Positions 11,313-23,064 of a stretch of DNA of 64,000 bases are shown here, one piece after another; the first letter of the stretch is position 1, and every line of letters begins with the position of its first letter. A program made the translations under genes and the position numbers. The notes under the pieces were generated by a model. That model saw only the letters and a list, made by a program, of their open reading frames with translations. It was not told the origin of the DNA and ran no database searches. This stretch comes from Syngnathus acus. Taxonomy: Eukaryota > Chordata > Actinopteri > Syngnathiformes > Syngnathidae. The stretch spans positions 21,243,508 through 21,307,507 of the forward strand of contig NC_051089.1 of assembly GCF_901709675.1 (NCBI RefSeq), written 5' to 3'.

Positions 11313-13706
11313 CAGGGGTCGGGAACCTTTTTGACTAAGAGAGCCATGAAAGCAAAGAATTTGGAAATTTATTTCAGTGAGAGCCATATAATATATTTTA
11401 AAAGTGAATTCAACTAAATGTCAGTATAATAAGCCTCTGAATTTATTCTTTTAAATAATGTTGTTATAACACTCACCATTAATGCGACTTCTGGTGCTGC
11501 ATGGATTTGCTGATGTCTTTGTAGTCGGGTTGGTACTTGGTGAGGTTAAGCTTCATGCAAGCGTTGAGGCTTTCATCCGTTAAACGTGATCGTAGGTTGG
11601 ACTTGATGTTTTTAAGATGTGAGAATGACTGCTCACATGCATACGTAGATCCAAACATGGTCAATACAGCAATACTCACACGCTGCAGTGTGTGGTATGT
11701 GACAAGAAGCGCGTTCCAAGTTTTGAGAATCAGCTGGTCTTCGGGTTGGAGTTTTTTCATTTCTGTCCACATGTGCTTGCTCGCCAACTCCGCTTTCTGT
11801 CGTGTGATTCTTTCCAAATCTTCATTCAGTGACTTGAACTTATTCACCCACATGTCTGAGGCCTTCAGGTCAGCCACTTCTGCTTCAAAATCTCTGACGG
11901 AGACACCAGGGATGTCATTCAGGTCGGCTGTGTTCAGTGAACACTCGTTTGGATGGGTGATGAACTTAAAAAGACGAGTGTGCTCACGAAATTCTCCAAA
12001 GCGTGCTTTGAAGGACTGTAGGAGACTGGATGTGCAGCCAGCTAGCTGGTGGAGATCAAGGTTTTGAATGGGCTCACTTGCTGTGCATGCATCTTTAAAT
12101 TGGCTCAGTTTTTCAAAATGTAGTAAACGACCTGTTTCAAGATCCGTGATGAAAAGCTCCAGCTTGTTTTCAAAAACAAATACAGCTTGTTGAAGGGATA
12201 ACACTGTATTTCCAATGCCTTGCATTTTCACGTTGAGCTGGTTCAGATGTTCAGTCAGATCTACGAGATAGTAAAACTTGAGGAGCCACTCGGTGTCGGC
12301 TAGCTCAGGATGCCCGACGCCTTTCATTTCAAGGAAAGTCCGGATTTCGTTCAGGCAAGCCGCAAAACGGCTAAGCACCTTCCCTCTTGACAACCAACGC
12401 ACATTGCTGTGCAAAAGCAGACCAGGATAGTTATTTACAACTTCATCCAGCAGTGTTTTAAACTGGCGATCATTTAAGGCTCGGGCAACAATAAAGTTGA
12501 TCACACGAATGACCAGCGACATCACTTCGCCAAACTGCCTGTCACACATCTGAGCACAAAGTGCCTCCATGTGTATAATGCAATGGAAACTTAGGATGGG
12601 TCTATTTTCATGTTCACGGAGAAGCGCCACAAATCCTTTGTTTTTCCCCACCATACACGGAGCACCATCAGTACACACTGAGAGAAGTTTATCCATAGGT
12701 AGACATTTTTCTTGAGCAAACTCCATGAAAGACTTGAATAAATCCTCACCTCTTGTGGACCCTTTTAATGGCAGAACAGCAAGACTTTCTTCGCGCAGTG
12801 TGTCACCAACAGCATATCTTGCAATCACGCTGAACTGCGACAAATGGCTCACGTCTGTTGACTCATCCAAAGCCAGAGAAAAGAACGGCGCTGCATTTAT
12901 GTCCTTCACTTGCGTTTCCTCCACTTTGTTTGCCATCACGATGGTACGATCATGAACAGTTCTTGCCGACAGAGGCATGTCTTGTATCCGTTTGATTATC
13001 TTGTCTTTGTTCGGAAGATCATCAAAAAGTTCATTGGCTACATCCAGCATGAACGTTTTAGCATACTCGCCATCTGTGAATGGTTTTCCGTTCCTCACTA
13101 TTGCTAAAGAACCAGCAAAGCTAGCCGAATTATAGTCACCTTGCCGGGTCCATACGCGGAGTTGCTGCTGGCTAGCTTGCACCCTGCTCAGAAGCTCTTG
13201 GCACGCTTTCTTTCTGCTGTCTCCCGCAGGGTATTTTGATGCAAAGGTAGCGTGGCGCGTGTCGAAGTGCCGCTTTACATTCGACCGTTTCAACGATGTA
13301 ATTTTGTCATTTCAAATTAGACACACCGCAGAACCCGCTCTCTCCACAAAGGCGAATTCTTCGGTCCATTCGTCCTGAAATGTACGATACTCGTCGTCTT
13401 TTTTTCTTTTCGCCATCTTCTTCGTCGAAGGGTTAGCTTTGAGCTAATGACCGAGCAGACGCAGTCTCAGACTGATTCAAAAGGGGGCGGGGCGTTTACC
13501 TGTTTTACCCAGCAACGGCAAACGTAGGCCAGTATCATCCAATTAAAATAATGGACAATTGCTCCTGCAGCCCTGAACAGGACATGCGCAGTGAAAAATC
13601 GATGGATGGATTAAAACAAGTGAGAATATTTTGTTTTATCTGCGAGCCATATGCAATCATCAAAAGAGCCACATCTGGCTCGCGAGCCATAGGTTCCCGA
13701 CCCCTG
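11313..13706 (-). mobile_element. complete hAT DNA transposon
   Basis: 2394 bp with perfect 16-bp terminal inverted repeats CAGGGGTCGGGAACCT / AGGTTCCCGACCCCTG and a perfect 8-bp duplication CTCTAGAC (11305-11312, 13707-13714). GAGCCAT motifs recur below both ends, a probable transposase-binding repeat. It carries one transposase gene on the minus strand. Confidence 0.95.
11479..13416 (-). pseudogene. hAT transposase (BED finger, RNase H-like core), one nonsense codon
   Basis: Minus-strand gene with probable start ATG at 13414-13416 and stop at 11479, about 645 codons, a usual size for this hAT group. The N-terminal BED finger is broken: its second cysteine codon is TGA at 13312-13314 (TGC in the copy at 170-172). 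Downstream of ATG 13293 a 604-codon frame is open with the hAT core: FFSLALDESTDVSHLSQF (first catalytic Asp region), SVCTDGAPCMVGKNKGFVAL (second Asp), SNVRWLSRGKVLSRF (RW motif), and the C-terminal dimerisation motif YACEQSFSHLKNIKSNLRSR. Similar proteins have been domesticated in vertebrates (ZBED/GTF2IRD2 type), but here intact transposon ends and the nonsense codon indicate a recent, inactivated transposon. Confidence 0.9.
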
Positions 13707-14275
13707 CTCTAGACCCTGCAGACATTTTCTTGGCCCTCGGTGTCGCTAAAAGAGTAGCGTTTTGCGAACGAAGGTTACGAGACGGAACATAAGGAACAAC
13801 TAGGTCCACGAGATATGAAGGCGCTAAGCCATGCAGTGATTTATAGGTTAATAGAAGAATCTTGAAGTCACATCTTAAATGGACCGGGAGCCAATGTAAG
13901 TTGGCTAATATTGGGGTAATGTGATCAAATTTTCTTGTCCGTGAGAGCAGCCTTGCAGCAGCATTTTGTACTAACTGTAGACTTTTGATGCGGGACTTCG
14001 GAAGACCGGAGAATAATACATAACAGTAGTCCAGGTGCGACGTGACAAACGCATGTATAATAGTTTCCGCATCACCGGTCGAGAGGATCGGACGAATCTT
14101 TGCAATATTACGAAGGTGAAAAAACGCAATTCTGGTTATATTCTTAATGTGCTTTTGAAAGGAGACGTGTCTTAAATGTTTCTACTGAGGTAGCAGTTCT
14201 AATATCCATTGGTAGGGCATTCTAAAGCTCTGGAACCCGAATAGAAAATGCTCTAGACCCTGCAGACATTTTCTC

Positions 14276-15444
14276 ACTTCAAAATATTCCACAGGCCCAT
14301 ATAACGATATATGAATTATATATCAAATAACTATTATATAAGCAATAATATTATCAAACCATGTGTCACTCCAAATCATTAAATCCATCGATCAAATTCC
14401 TCGTCCTTTGTCAACAACGCCACGCGTGCACCCTGACGTCGGCCTCGTCGTTATTCCACAGATCTAGTATATTCCTCGTCCTTCATCAACAACGCCGCGC
14501 GTGCGCCCTGACGTCAGCCTCGTCGTTATTCCACAGATCTAGTTTATAACTATATTGGAGCGTTAACAAAGTACAAGGAAAGACGTGGGTTTGGTAAACG
14601 GCTCTTTATTTAACAAAACAAGAGGTCAACGAGCCAACAACTACTGAACTGTAACGATAAAAACATATACAAGTTGCTACACGAAATAAAATATATCAAA
14701 TAACTATAACATAAATAGTTCACCACCACACGGCCCCAAGCACCGCGTGGACTTCCAGGCGTGTGGCGGCGTGTGGCGGCCTGTGGCGGCGTGTGGCGGC
14801 GTGTGGCGGCGTGTGGCGGCGTGTGGCGGCGTGTGGCGGCGTGTGGCGGCGTGTGGCGGCGTGGACTTCCATCCCCGGAGGTGACACTTCCAGCCACGGA
14901 GGTGGAAGAGAGCTCCATAGAATAGGACCGGACGTGCGTAAAAGCCATGTCCGAGCCCCATCCACCGTCCCCGGACAGCCACCCGGCCGAGCACCGGCCC
15001 CCAACTTCCATCCACGGAGGTGAAAGAGAGCTCCGTAGAGTAGCACCGGGCGTGCGTAAAAGCCATAATAGTTTTTCAAACCTTCTGTGTCACTCCAAAT
15101 CCTTAAATCCTTCAAACTCTTCGTCCTCCGTGTCACTTACAAACAAAGCCGCTAATGATGCCGGTAGTACGTGGGGCCCTTCGTCATCTTCGTCATCCCG
15201 TGTTCGAATCTTTGTCCTTTTTGTAAACAACCGCCGCGCCGCGCTGCTGACGTCACTTGAAATTCAAATGACAGTAATCCCTTGAAATTCAAATGACAGT
15301 AATCCCTTGCTACATCGCGGTTCGTTTATCGTTTATTTTTTGAAAGTTTTTGAAGAAATTTACATATAAGTCGCTCCTCAGTATAAGTTGCACCCCCCAC
15401 CCAAACTATGAAAAAAAACGCGACTTATGGTCCGAAAATTACGG
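14276..15444 (-). mobile_element. CCGTA-terminus repeat, CGACTTA family, long copy
   Basis: Ends at 15444 with gcgacttatggtccgaaaattacgg then TA. Inside, minus-strand short acidic segments (DTEDEEFEGFKDLE-like, from ttaaatccttcaaactcttcgtcctcc) occur repeatedly and match 41580-42360 in opposite orientation. A 26-bp direct duplication lies at 15256-15310. It ends 46 bases before a brsk2 exon. Confidence 0.6.
14761..14860. repeat. 10-bp GC-rich minisatellite
   Basis: About ten copies of GTGTGGCGGC, one of them ggcctgtggc. It explains the HAATRRHTPP repeats in spurious minus-strand ORFs. Confidence 0.9.
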
Positions 15445-15490
15445 TACATGTAATACGTAGTTCATTTTAGTTTTCTGCTTTTGACCTCAG

Positions 15491-15637
15491 GGCGCTTTGC
15501 CTTTTGATGACGACAACTTGAGGAATCTTTTGGAGAAAGTGAAACTTGGAGTTTTCCACATGCCTCACTTCATTCCTCCGGAATGCCAGAATCTCCTTCA
15601 GGGGATGATTGAAGTGGACGCTTCCAAGAGACTGACG
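15491..15637 (+). CDS. brsk2: brsk2 exon: kinase C-lobe (subdomains X-XI)
   Basis: 147-nt exon (49 codons, phase 0/0) starting [20 protein letters not shown] and ending [12 protein letters not shown]. It follows ttttgacctcag and precedes gtaaga. It codes for the C-lobe helices G-H, including the [16 protein letters not shown] stretch and the subdomain XI region; the usual invariant Arg of subdomain XI is the R of SKRLT. It aligns without gaps to human BRSK2 with only a few substitutions (for example Q to N after NLR, R to L after VK). A repeat of the CCGTA-terminus family ends only 46 bases upstream, so transposon sequence lies immediately next to the acceptor region. Confidence 0.95.
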
Positions 15638-16851
15638 GTAAGATATGTAGTGTATGCAACTTGATCATCCAGCCTTGCTGCTCGTTTGTAACTGGGGCAA
15701 AGGTCATATATAGTAGCAACAACAAATGCATATTAGGTCAGCAAGTATTGTCTCAAATATTTTTTAACAAACAGATTTGCATAGGATTAATTTAGTCAAA
15801 CCTTTTTGTGCTCTTAATTAACTTTTACTTAAAAAAAAGACAAAAAATGTTTGTGTTTGAAGAGGCACATTCTCTTCTCTCGTTTTATACTTTTTTGTCA
15901 TTATAGCCCACAATTTAGCATCAGAACCTCCGTGGAAAGTGTATTCTGTCTGGTTTAAAAACAAATGAATAAAGTATATTACACCCACTTTTTTTAATAT
16001 TGTATTTATATTTCATTCCCTATGGAGATTAATTGATGGGTTTTCAAATATTGAAATGATGCACTTCATAAGCAGCTTTCATGTTGCTGGCAAGGTACAA
16101 GTGGAAAAATAATGTTCTGTTCAGTAGAATATCCATTTAGTGTGTAGGGCCCAACAAAAATGAAACATTTAGGATTCACTTTTAGAGAAATTAGGTACAG
16201 CCTTAATTGGGTTAAAAATTGGACTGACCCAGGAAGTTGGTCAATTGAGTCAACTTTGAGTTGTTTTGTTAAACTAAAAACAACCCAGTTGTTGGGTTGT
16301 TTTATGCAAGAAAATGTTTTTTGGGGGGCAAATTTCATGGTCGGTCAAATTTTTAACCCAAGTTGGGTTGTTTTTAACCTTGCATGTTTAATGATGTATT
16401 GTCCTTATATCCATTTAAATTCAACCTGACAGTACAGCATTCCCAACCAATCATTTTTGATGCAGTGCTTTCTCCTAATCTCATCTTCCTTTGAATGGTA
16501 TGGCGAACAGCTCAATGAACTAACAATTCCACTTTGTGAAGTTCATCAATGCAAATTATATTTGGTTAATCTGGGTTGATAACGAATTTGCACATCTTTA
16601 GTTGTTGGATACAGATCATTACATTTAGGTTATTAAAGGAAAACACATCATTTACAGACAGCTGCATTATAAAAATCATGAAGTTAATTTTATCAAGGAT
16701 CAAATATGAAAATACAGGAAGCATAAGTGATTAGATGTTTTCATTGCATTATATACTAGAAACAAAAACACGCAAGTTATTTCTACTAACACATTTCAAT
16801 CAGTGCCGTCTGGGTTCATGTATTGTTTTTGTTTTATCTCTTGTGTTGCAG
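15638..16851. other. brsk2 intron, nothing recognised
   Basis: AT-rich, with a short imperfect 'ttgggttgttttaa' repetition near 16200-16380. Confidence 0.5.
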
Positions 16852-16883
16852 TTAGAGCAGATTCAGAAGCATACATGGTACCT
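16852..16883 (+). CDS. brsk2: brsk2 exon: kinase tail LEQIQKHTWY
   Basis: 32-nt microexon-like segment after ttgtgttgcag and before gtaagt, coding LEQIQKHTWY plus two bases of a Leu codon finished by exon 17224. This is the end of the kinase domain (human LEHIQKHIWY). The phase (2 bases left over) matches the acceptor at 17223 exactly, which supports both borders. Confidence 0.9.
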
Positions 16884-17223
16884 GTAAGTAAACGAACCTG
16901 AGCAGAATCTACAATGAATGTGTTGAGTTTTAATGGAGATTGTGCACCACTATTTTTTTACTGCTTCTAAGTTGTCTACTGTAGTTAAATGTGACCTAAA
17001 GCACTTTGAACTACCCTACCACTGTATTTAAATAGAATTTAGAATTCCAACATAAGTCCACTATATGGCACCCCGCATGTGCATGTAAACAGCATTTCGG
17101 TGTCATTTATTGAGCATGACAAGGCAAAACAAGAGTGAATCTGTGCTAATGACTGACACCGAAAGCAGTTTCTCGGGCTGTGGTGAGTGAGTTTCTCTGT
17201 ATGTGTTATATGTTGTGTTATAG

Positions 17224-17388
17224 AGCTGGAAAGAATGAACCCGAGCCCGAACAACCCGTCCCCAGGAAAGTGGCCATCAGGATGCTGGCTACAGTAGAAG
17301 AGATCGACCCCGATGTCCTGGAGAGTATGCATTCTCTAGGCTGCTTCAGGGATAAGGACAAGCTGACCAAAGACCTGCTTTCTGATGA
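17224..17388 (+). CDS. brsk2: brsk2 exon: kinase-UBA junction
   Basis: 165-nt exon after tgtgttatag, before gtgcgt. It reads [20 protein letters not shown] and then a UBA-like segment ([20 protein letters not shown]...). In AMPK-related kinases the UBA-like domain packs on the kinase and helps LKB1 activation. The last two bases (ga) are completed by the first t of exon 17541 to an Asp, giving LLSDDDNQEKM (human LLSEEENQEKM). The donor GTGCGT is non-consensus at positions 3-4 but is the only one that keeps the frame. Confidence 0.93.
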
Positions 17389-17540
17389 GTGCGTGAGAAG
17401 CAGATGGACAACTTGTTTGTCATAGGAGTGATTGACGCGGCAGCATACCAATCCCTCTGTTTTAATATGTGACATGTTGTTGGAGCAATTGTCATACCAG
17501 CATGCACTTACCACTTGCTCTTTGCCTTTCCTCTCTTTAG

Positions 17541-17638
17541 TGACAATCAGGAAAAGATGATCTACTTCCTTCTCCTTGACCGCAAGGAAAGATATCCAAG
17601 CCACGAGGACCAGAACCTGCCTCCACGCAATGAGATTG
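17541..17638 (+). CDS. brsk2: brsk2 exon: UBA end, [19 protein letters not shown]
   Basis: 98-nt exon after ctctctttag, before gtaggt. It codes [20 protein letters not shown] followed by [12 protein letters not shown], the third UBA helix and the linker after it. It ends with one base (g) that joins 'ac' of exon 18120 to form Asp. It is only 152 bases from the previous exon, the shortest intron seen in this gene. Confidence 0.93.
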
Positions 17639-18106
17639 GTAGGTTCATCCAAACAGAAACAGAAACACAATATTCTTGGAGCATAGAAGTGGTTTAAATT
17701 CCTCATGACCTTTGAAATTTCATCCTGTGTCATCAGTACCTCTACGTCACTCTGTCCCAGTCTGTTGTTCTGAACCACTGTGATGTTCATATTATATCAT
17801 TAAAGGATTTTCCTATTTGTGTATTTTCAGGCAATTAAATTAGTTAGGCAAACCGCTAAGTGTTTAAATCTTCACTGTAAGTCTGACTACATGTACATTA
17901 TGCATACAGAAAGATAATCAAATGGTTGATTAGTTTTTTTCTTGAATGGTTAAAGTGATTCTTGTAGCGCAATTTATAAATAATATTAATATCTAACACA
18001 AAACCACTCACAAAGTTTGCTAAACTCTACATTTTGAAGATGTGTCAAACAATCAAGGATGAATAAAATTCAAACACTACTTACTTATTCACTCATTGAA
18101 CTCTGA

Positions 18107-18271
<165 letters not shown>

Positions 18272-18539
18272 TAGGAGATCACTTATTGAGACAATACAAC
18301 ATCATTTACAAAGTTTCTAAAATGTATGCTGAAACGTGTGAGACTATGATGCATTCTGCATTGAAAGAGTTTCTCCTCCTGATTACCTGCCAAACCTTCT
18401 TCATCAAAAGAAATATCTGTATCTCTATCCTGATTTGATAGGTAAGCAATTGTCATTATTTTTCAACTTTGCTCAGATTTCACTGATGTAGCAGATTATT
18501 GTTAATTAAAAATTTAACTAATTATTCATTGTTATGGGC

Positions 18540-18840
18540 GACATGATGGTCGTCTGGTTCGCACATCTGCTTTACTGTGTAGAAGTCATATTTGATTCCG
18601 GGCCTCAGCATTCCTGTGCGAAGTTTGCATGTTTTTCCCGTTCCTGCTTGAGTTTTCTCCAAGCACTCTAGTTTCCTCTCAGATTCCCAAGACATGACAT
18701 TTCAAAAGCATGCTTGGGAGGTGAATTGAGCGCTCTAAATTGTCCTTAGGTATGATTGTGCAACCAGTTCAGGGAGTTCCATGCCTATTATCATGAAGAT
18801 AAGATAAGCGGTTCAGCAATCAATGGATTGATATTATTCC
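18540..18840 (-). repeat. degenerate 'GGGGTCGCGGGC'-family repeat
   Basis: Old inverted copy: gattccgggcctcagcattcctgtg, gtttgcatgtttttcccg, gagttttctccaagcactc, caaccagttcagggagttcc. Same order as the minus-strand copy at 58645-58890. Confidence 0.6.
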
Positions 18841-19022
18841 TTATTGATCCCATTGATTGTTTGATTTTTACAGGAATTTTCAATTGATCCTCATTTCATA
18901 TTACCCAATTTGTTCTAAGGTTTTGCTTGTTGAATGAGTGTTACATTCTTGTACAGGAGGATTCCTTTTGTGACAGTCTTTCTGTCTTTCTTTCTTTTTT
19001 TTTAATCTACCCCCATTTTTAG

Positions 19023-19082
19023 CAAATCTGTATTCGATAAAAGCTTGGATATCACAAACGCTAACTGCAGCAAAGAAGAAAG
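19023..19082 (+). CDS. brsk2: brsk2 cassette exon, SLDI peptide
   Basis: 60-nt exon (20 codons, phase 2/2) after a strong pyrimidine tract (tttttttttaatctaccccca) and ttttag, before gtattg. It codes for KSVFDKSLDITNANCSKEER. I recall a human BRSK2 isoform with a similar optional insert (SK..F.KSLDI...SKE.R) before SRSISGASSGL. Because the exon is a multiple of three and its flanks match phase, skipping leaves the frame intact. The donor is weak (gtattg), in keeping with regulated inclusion. The inclusion pattern is inference. Confidence 0.8.
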
Positions 19083-19952
19083 GTATTGGTTCATTCTGTT
19101 CATGATATTTTATATTGATTAGTCAATTTAACATCTCTTAATTTGAATTTTATGATTATTTTTCTGTGATTAAAGTCTTAATCTTAATCTGAATTTCATG
19201 ATTATTTTTCTGTTGTTAAAGTCTCATAAAAATACTCTAAAAATCTCTGTTTATCACAAAAACTAACTTTTTTCCTACAACTGCTATTGAGCTCTTCTTT
19301 TGCATTCTTTAATGGGGTATTACAGTACAGAGTACAGTTACAGTAAGGAAGACAGGAAGAAATTCAAAATTACTTTTTAGAAGAGTTCTGCCGCAATGAA
19401 TGTTTTTTTTTGCAAATCGAATGAATGCAGGCTTTACAATGGAATATGAACTATTGGGCAGCATGGTGCTGAGCGGTTTGCACGTCTGCCGCTGTTTGTG
19501 TGAATGCTTTATGTCTAAATAGCTATACTAGATGGGTCCAGTATTTTGGACTTGGACTTCTCACTCAAAGTCAAACCCTAATGACGACAACCGGTATTGA
19601 AAATAAATTGATGGATAATATATTGTCAAGAAGCACTTTTACTACAGAAAAACTATTCTTCCAAATTTTTTTTGTCCATGTAGTGTGTATGTTTTAAATA
19701 ATGTACATCACTTGAAACATGCCTGTTTTTGGCATAGCAGCCAAAACACTGTTACTGTCTTTTCCTCTATTATCCTTTGCTTCACTTTTTCAACCCAAAT
19801 TGTGAAATTGGGTATTGCAATTTTTCTGTAATTTTCTGAAGAGATAAACAGACATCAATTGTGAAAACATCCATCCAAGGCAATAAAGGGGCAAACCAGC
19901 ACCATTACAAATGAGGAGATTTAGCAAGTTGACATGAATGTTTGCTGATGAT

Positions 19953-20041
<89 letters not shown>

Positions 20042-20969
20042 GCGTGTGTGTATGTGTGCGTGCGTGCATGCGTGCTTATTTAATCATGAAATATTGTTTT
20101 CAATTTTCACTTCCAATAAAGCCAAATTGTCCATGGACGTTTAATCTAAAATCCTTGAAAGACATCAGCAGAGCAAGTGTCTTGGCAATGAAGGGAAGAC
20201 AAGAAGGAGGAAAATGAAAAGTTAATGATGCATGAATAAAACCTGAAAAGCTTATGAAGCGGGGAAACACAAACAGTACATACATCTTGCTCAGATTGTC
20301 TGCATCTGCTTAACCTTATATTGAAGTATAAATTATGAATTTATAATGTTGTTCATTGATTGTTGTGTCATTTTTTGCCCACTCTGCATACAGTATTTTG
20401 TTAATTTATTTGCATTCATATTTCTTCAGACGTACTCAGAGGTGTGTACATCCAAAGCAATTAATGGCTGTTGTACTAATTTGTAAACATTTGCCTGAAT
20501 CTGCTAGTGATAAATTCACTCACCTTCCAAAAACATTGAAACAGTGTTGGCAGAATGACGACGACAACCACCTTCACAAGGTGTCAGGCGTTTCAACAAA
20601 TGTATCTGGAATACACTGCTTGGTCTGCTACAGTGTTAAATGTATTTGCCATCATTTCATGCCATACAAAGTTAGTAAATAGATACAAGTATGAAGCAGC
20701 TCAGCGAGATGAGGGGTTGCCCACACTGGGTTTTGAACCTCAGTCTTCAGACATACAACTACAATAACTAGACAGCTGAAGAACTAAAAATACTGGCCAG
20801 TTCATCTTCTCATCTGTGGTTTTCAGGTTCTAGTGATCTTAAAGTTAGTTGGCGAGTTGTGGCGTCACACTACGTTAGAAAAGAATATTTGAAGTGTTCC
20901 AGCACTTATAGGTTTTCAATTATGTGTTTTGTTTACTGTTGCAGGCTATGTAGCACATATGCTTGTTTG
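19083..20969. other. brsk2 intron with GT microsatellite
   Basis: No exon seen apart from repeats; (GT)n at 19954-20075. Confidence 0.5.
19954..20075. repeat. (GT)n microsatellite
   Basis: About 40 GT units followed by GCGT/GCAT variants. Confidence 0.95.
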
Positions 20970-21097
20970 GCATAGTTCAGGGGCCACCGGAGGTAGAGTC
21001 TGGGGTGAGGCTGGGCCGCATTGGGTTTCTTAGGCTCGGATAAAAACTTTTAATGTTATCAAATGTAAGAAAAATAATTATCAAACTGTAATAAATA

Positions 21098-22752
21098 CCA
21101 TTCTTTCTGAACTATAAGTCACAGTTTTTGTCATAGTTTGGCCGGGGGTGCGACTTATACTCAAGAGCAACTTATGTGTGAAATTATGAACATATTATTA
21201 CCGTTTTTTTCCGTGTATAATACGCAAAATTTAACTAATTTATTGTCCTAAAATCTGGGGTGCGCATTATACATGGGTACAAATTTTTTTTAATTTTTTT
21301 TTTTTTTAATTTTTTTTTTTTTTAATTTTTTTTTTTTTTTTTTTCCTTTTTTTTTTAAAGAAAATCATGGTACAACAAAACCAACAACAGGACTGACCGA
21401 CAAAGACGTGGAACAAAAAGACAGGGTGACATTACCAAAGACAGGAACAGACACCAAACAGACATCATGACAGTAACACATGCAATGATCCGACGGTGAG
21501 CGAGGGGCAGACAGGACTTAAATACAAAACACGTTACAAGAACAATAGTGTGTTTGTACTGTGCTCTGGTCATTTCGTCAAAGAAGGGATAATAGTCCTC
21601 TTCTCTTCTTGACTGACAATGAATGTGATAGTTTAATACAATCAGCAAATAACAAAATGCGTATTACAGGTAATATTTTATTTCACAACACTTTGCCTTG
21701 TTCCTTTCGTCTCTGCTGTTCACTTCAAACACGCTCCATACGAACGCAATGCTCTCGTATCAGACGCTTGCTCGATCACCTGCTCGTTTGCTGTCACAAT
21801 GTACCCTACACAAATCCGAAACATTTGTTGCGGCTCCGAGTCACGACGAGGGGCAAGTTTTGGTTTCCAAGGGTGTTTTTATTCCTCTTCAACGTCTCTC
21901 CCATACAGAGCCGCCTTTTTCACATGTCCGCACGTCACTTTCCTCTCTTTTCATCTGATCGCGGTGGTGCCTTTATGGGCAGTCGGAGAAATCAACGCCA
22001 ACAAAAAAAAATACATCCAGCCTAGTTAAGACCATACCAAAGACTATAAAAATGGGACCCATTGCCTCCCTGCGTGTGTGACGATCATTGGGACTTAAAA
22101 AAAAATAAAAAATAAAAAATAAATAAATAAAAATTGGGTGCGTATTATACATGGGTACAGGCTTTTTTCCAGCATCAACATGCCATTTTTAGGGTGCGTA
22201 TTATACATGGGGGCGCATTATACACGGAAAAAAACGGTATATCATTTCACATGGTATTTTCACATTAAACCGCAAGAGGGCGCTTTAGGCCTGTGTGTCA
22301 GGATTCAGAAAGGCTGGAATAATTGGACCTGGAAGTGACGATGAGTCTGACGTGAGCAACGTAGAAGAGGAAGCGCTGCATCTTCTACTTCCAGAGTTGT
22401 TTGAAACAGACACAGAGGATGAAGATTTCGTTGGATTTAGTCATTTGGAGTGACACGGATGGTTTGGTAAACTTGTTAGCATGTTATTTATGCTATTGTT
22501 ATTTGAATAACTCTTAATATGTTATGTTAATATATATGGCACGTTCTCAGTTAGTTGTTTGTGTCATGTAACAATAGCATACCGTACAATTATTCAGCCT
22601 GTTGTTGCCTCTATTCATTTTTATTTTAAATTGTCTTTCAAGATGACATGTCTATTCTCGGTGTTGAATTTTATCAAATACATTTCCCCCAAAAATGCGA
22701 CTTATACTCCAGTGCAACTTATATATATATATATATATATATATAGTAGAAA

Positions 22753-22783
<31 letters not shown>

Positions 22784-22856
22784 TATTCCTTCTTTATTAT
22801 GGATTTTATGGCTGGTGCGACTTGTGCTCCAGAGTGACTTATAGCCCGGAAAATAC
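21098..22856 (+). mobile_element. CGACTTA-family element, old copy
   Basis: Left end tacc-ttctttctgaactataagtcac is degenerate; right end agtgacttatagcccggaaaatacgg then TA. Interrupted by 21201-22237. Contains the acidic GAGGATGAAGATTTCGTTGG segment also seen in the other long copies, and a TA repeat at 22720-22785. Confidence 0.65.
21201..22237 (+). mobile_element. CCGTTTTTTTCC-terminus element (TATAATGCGC family), copy 1
   Basis: TA-flanked, ends CCGTTTTTTTCCGTGTATAATAC and GCGCATTATACACGGAAAAAAACGG. Subterminal repeats of (a/g)TATTATACATGGG. Inside are an LTR-like fragment (about 21380-21540) and a shared unrecognised open frame at 21561-22025. Sister copies lie at 48850 (inverted) and 49971. 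Confidence 0.85.
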
Positions 22857-23064
22857 GGTAAATAAAATGATCATAATGAAAACAATAATAATACAGCAGA
22901 TATAGAAAACTGAAGAATTCACATATAGTTGCTGACAAAAGAAATGTATTATTATTCACATGTCTGTATTAACAGTTCCTTAACCTTGTAAAGAACATTG
23001 TTCTGAACATGGCCTCTGCCTACTTCTTGATGCTAGAGACCTAGCAGTGCTTCCTCTTGCATAG

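Larger units (their letters stand above)
11185..14275 (-). mobile_element. L2/CR1-type LINE 3' relic, split by a hAT
   Basis: On the minus strand 14160-13715 and then 11304-11190 read continuously as the C-terminal end of a LINE polyprotein (HITPILANLHWLPVHLRCDF, ILLLTYKSLHGLAPSYLVDL, AFSIRAPELWNALPMDIRTA). The hAT at 11313-13706 interrupts it at CTCTAGAC. A second short copy of the last about 110 bases follows at 14165-14275, again ending at the 'gctctagaccctgcag' site. Confidence 0.75.

Noticed and set aside
11479-13293. 604-codon ORF as a domesticated ZBED-type host gene
   Set aside because: It lies between perfect inverted repeats and a perfect 8-bp duplication, and its finger is cut by a stop codon, so it is a recent transposon copy.
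14610-15136. Overlapping minus-strand ORFs with HAATRRHTPP repeats
   Set aside because: Read-through of the 10-bp GTGTGGCGGC array in three frames; no domain and no splice context.
19938-20217. ORFs of Val-Cys repeats
   Set aside because: Translation of a GT microsatellite.
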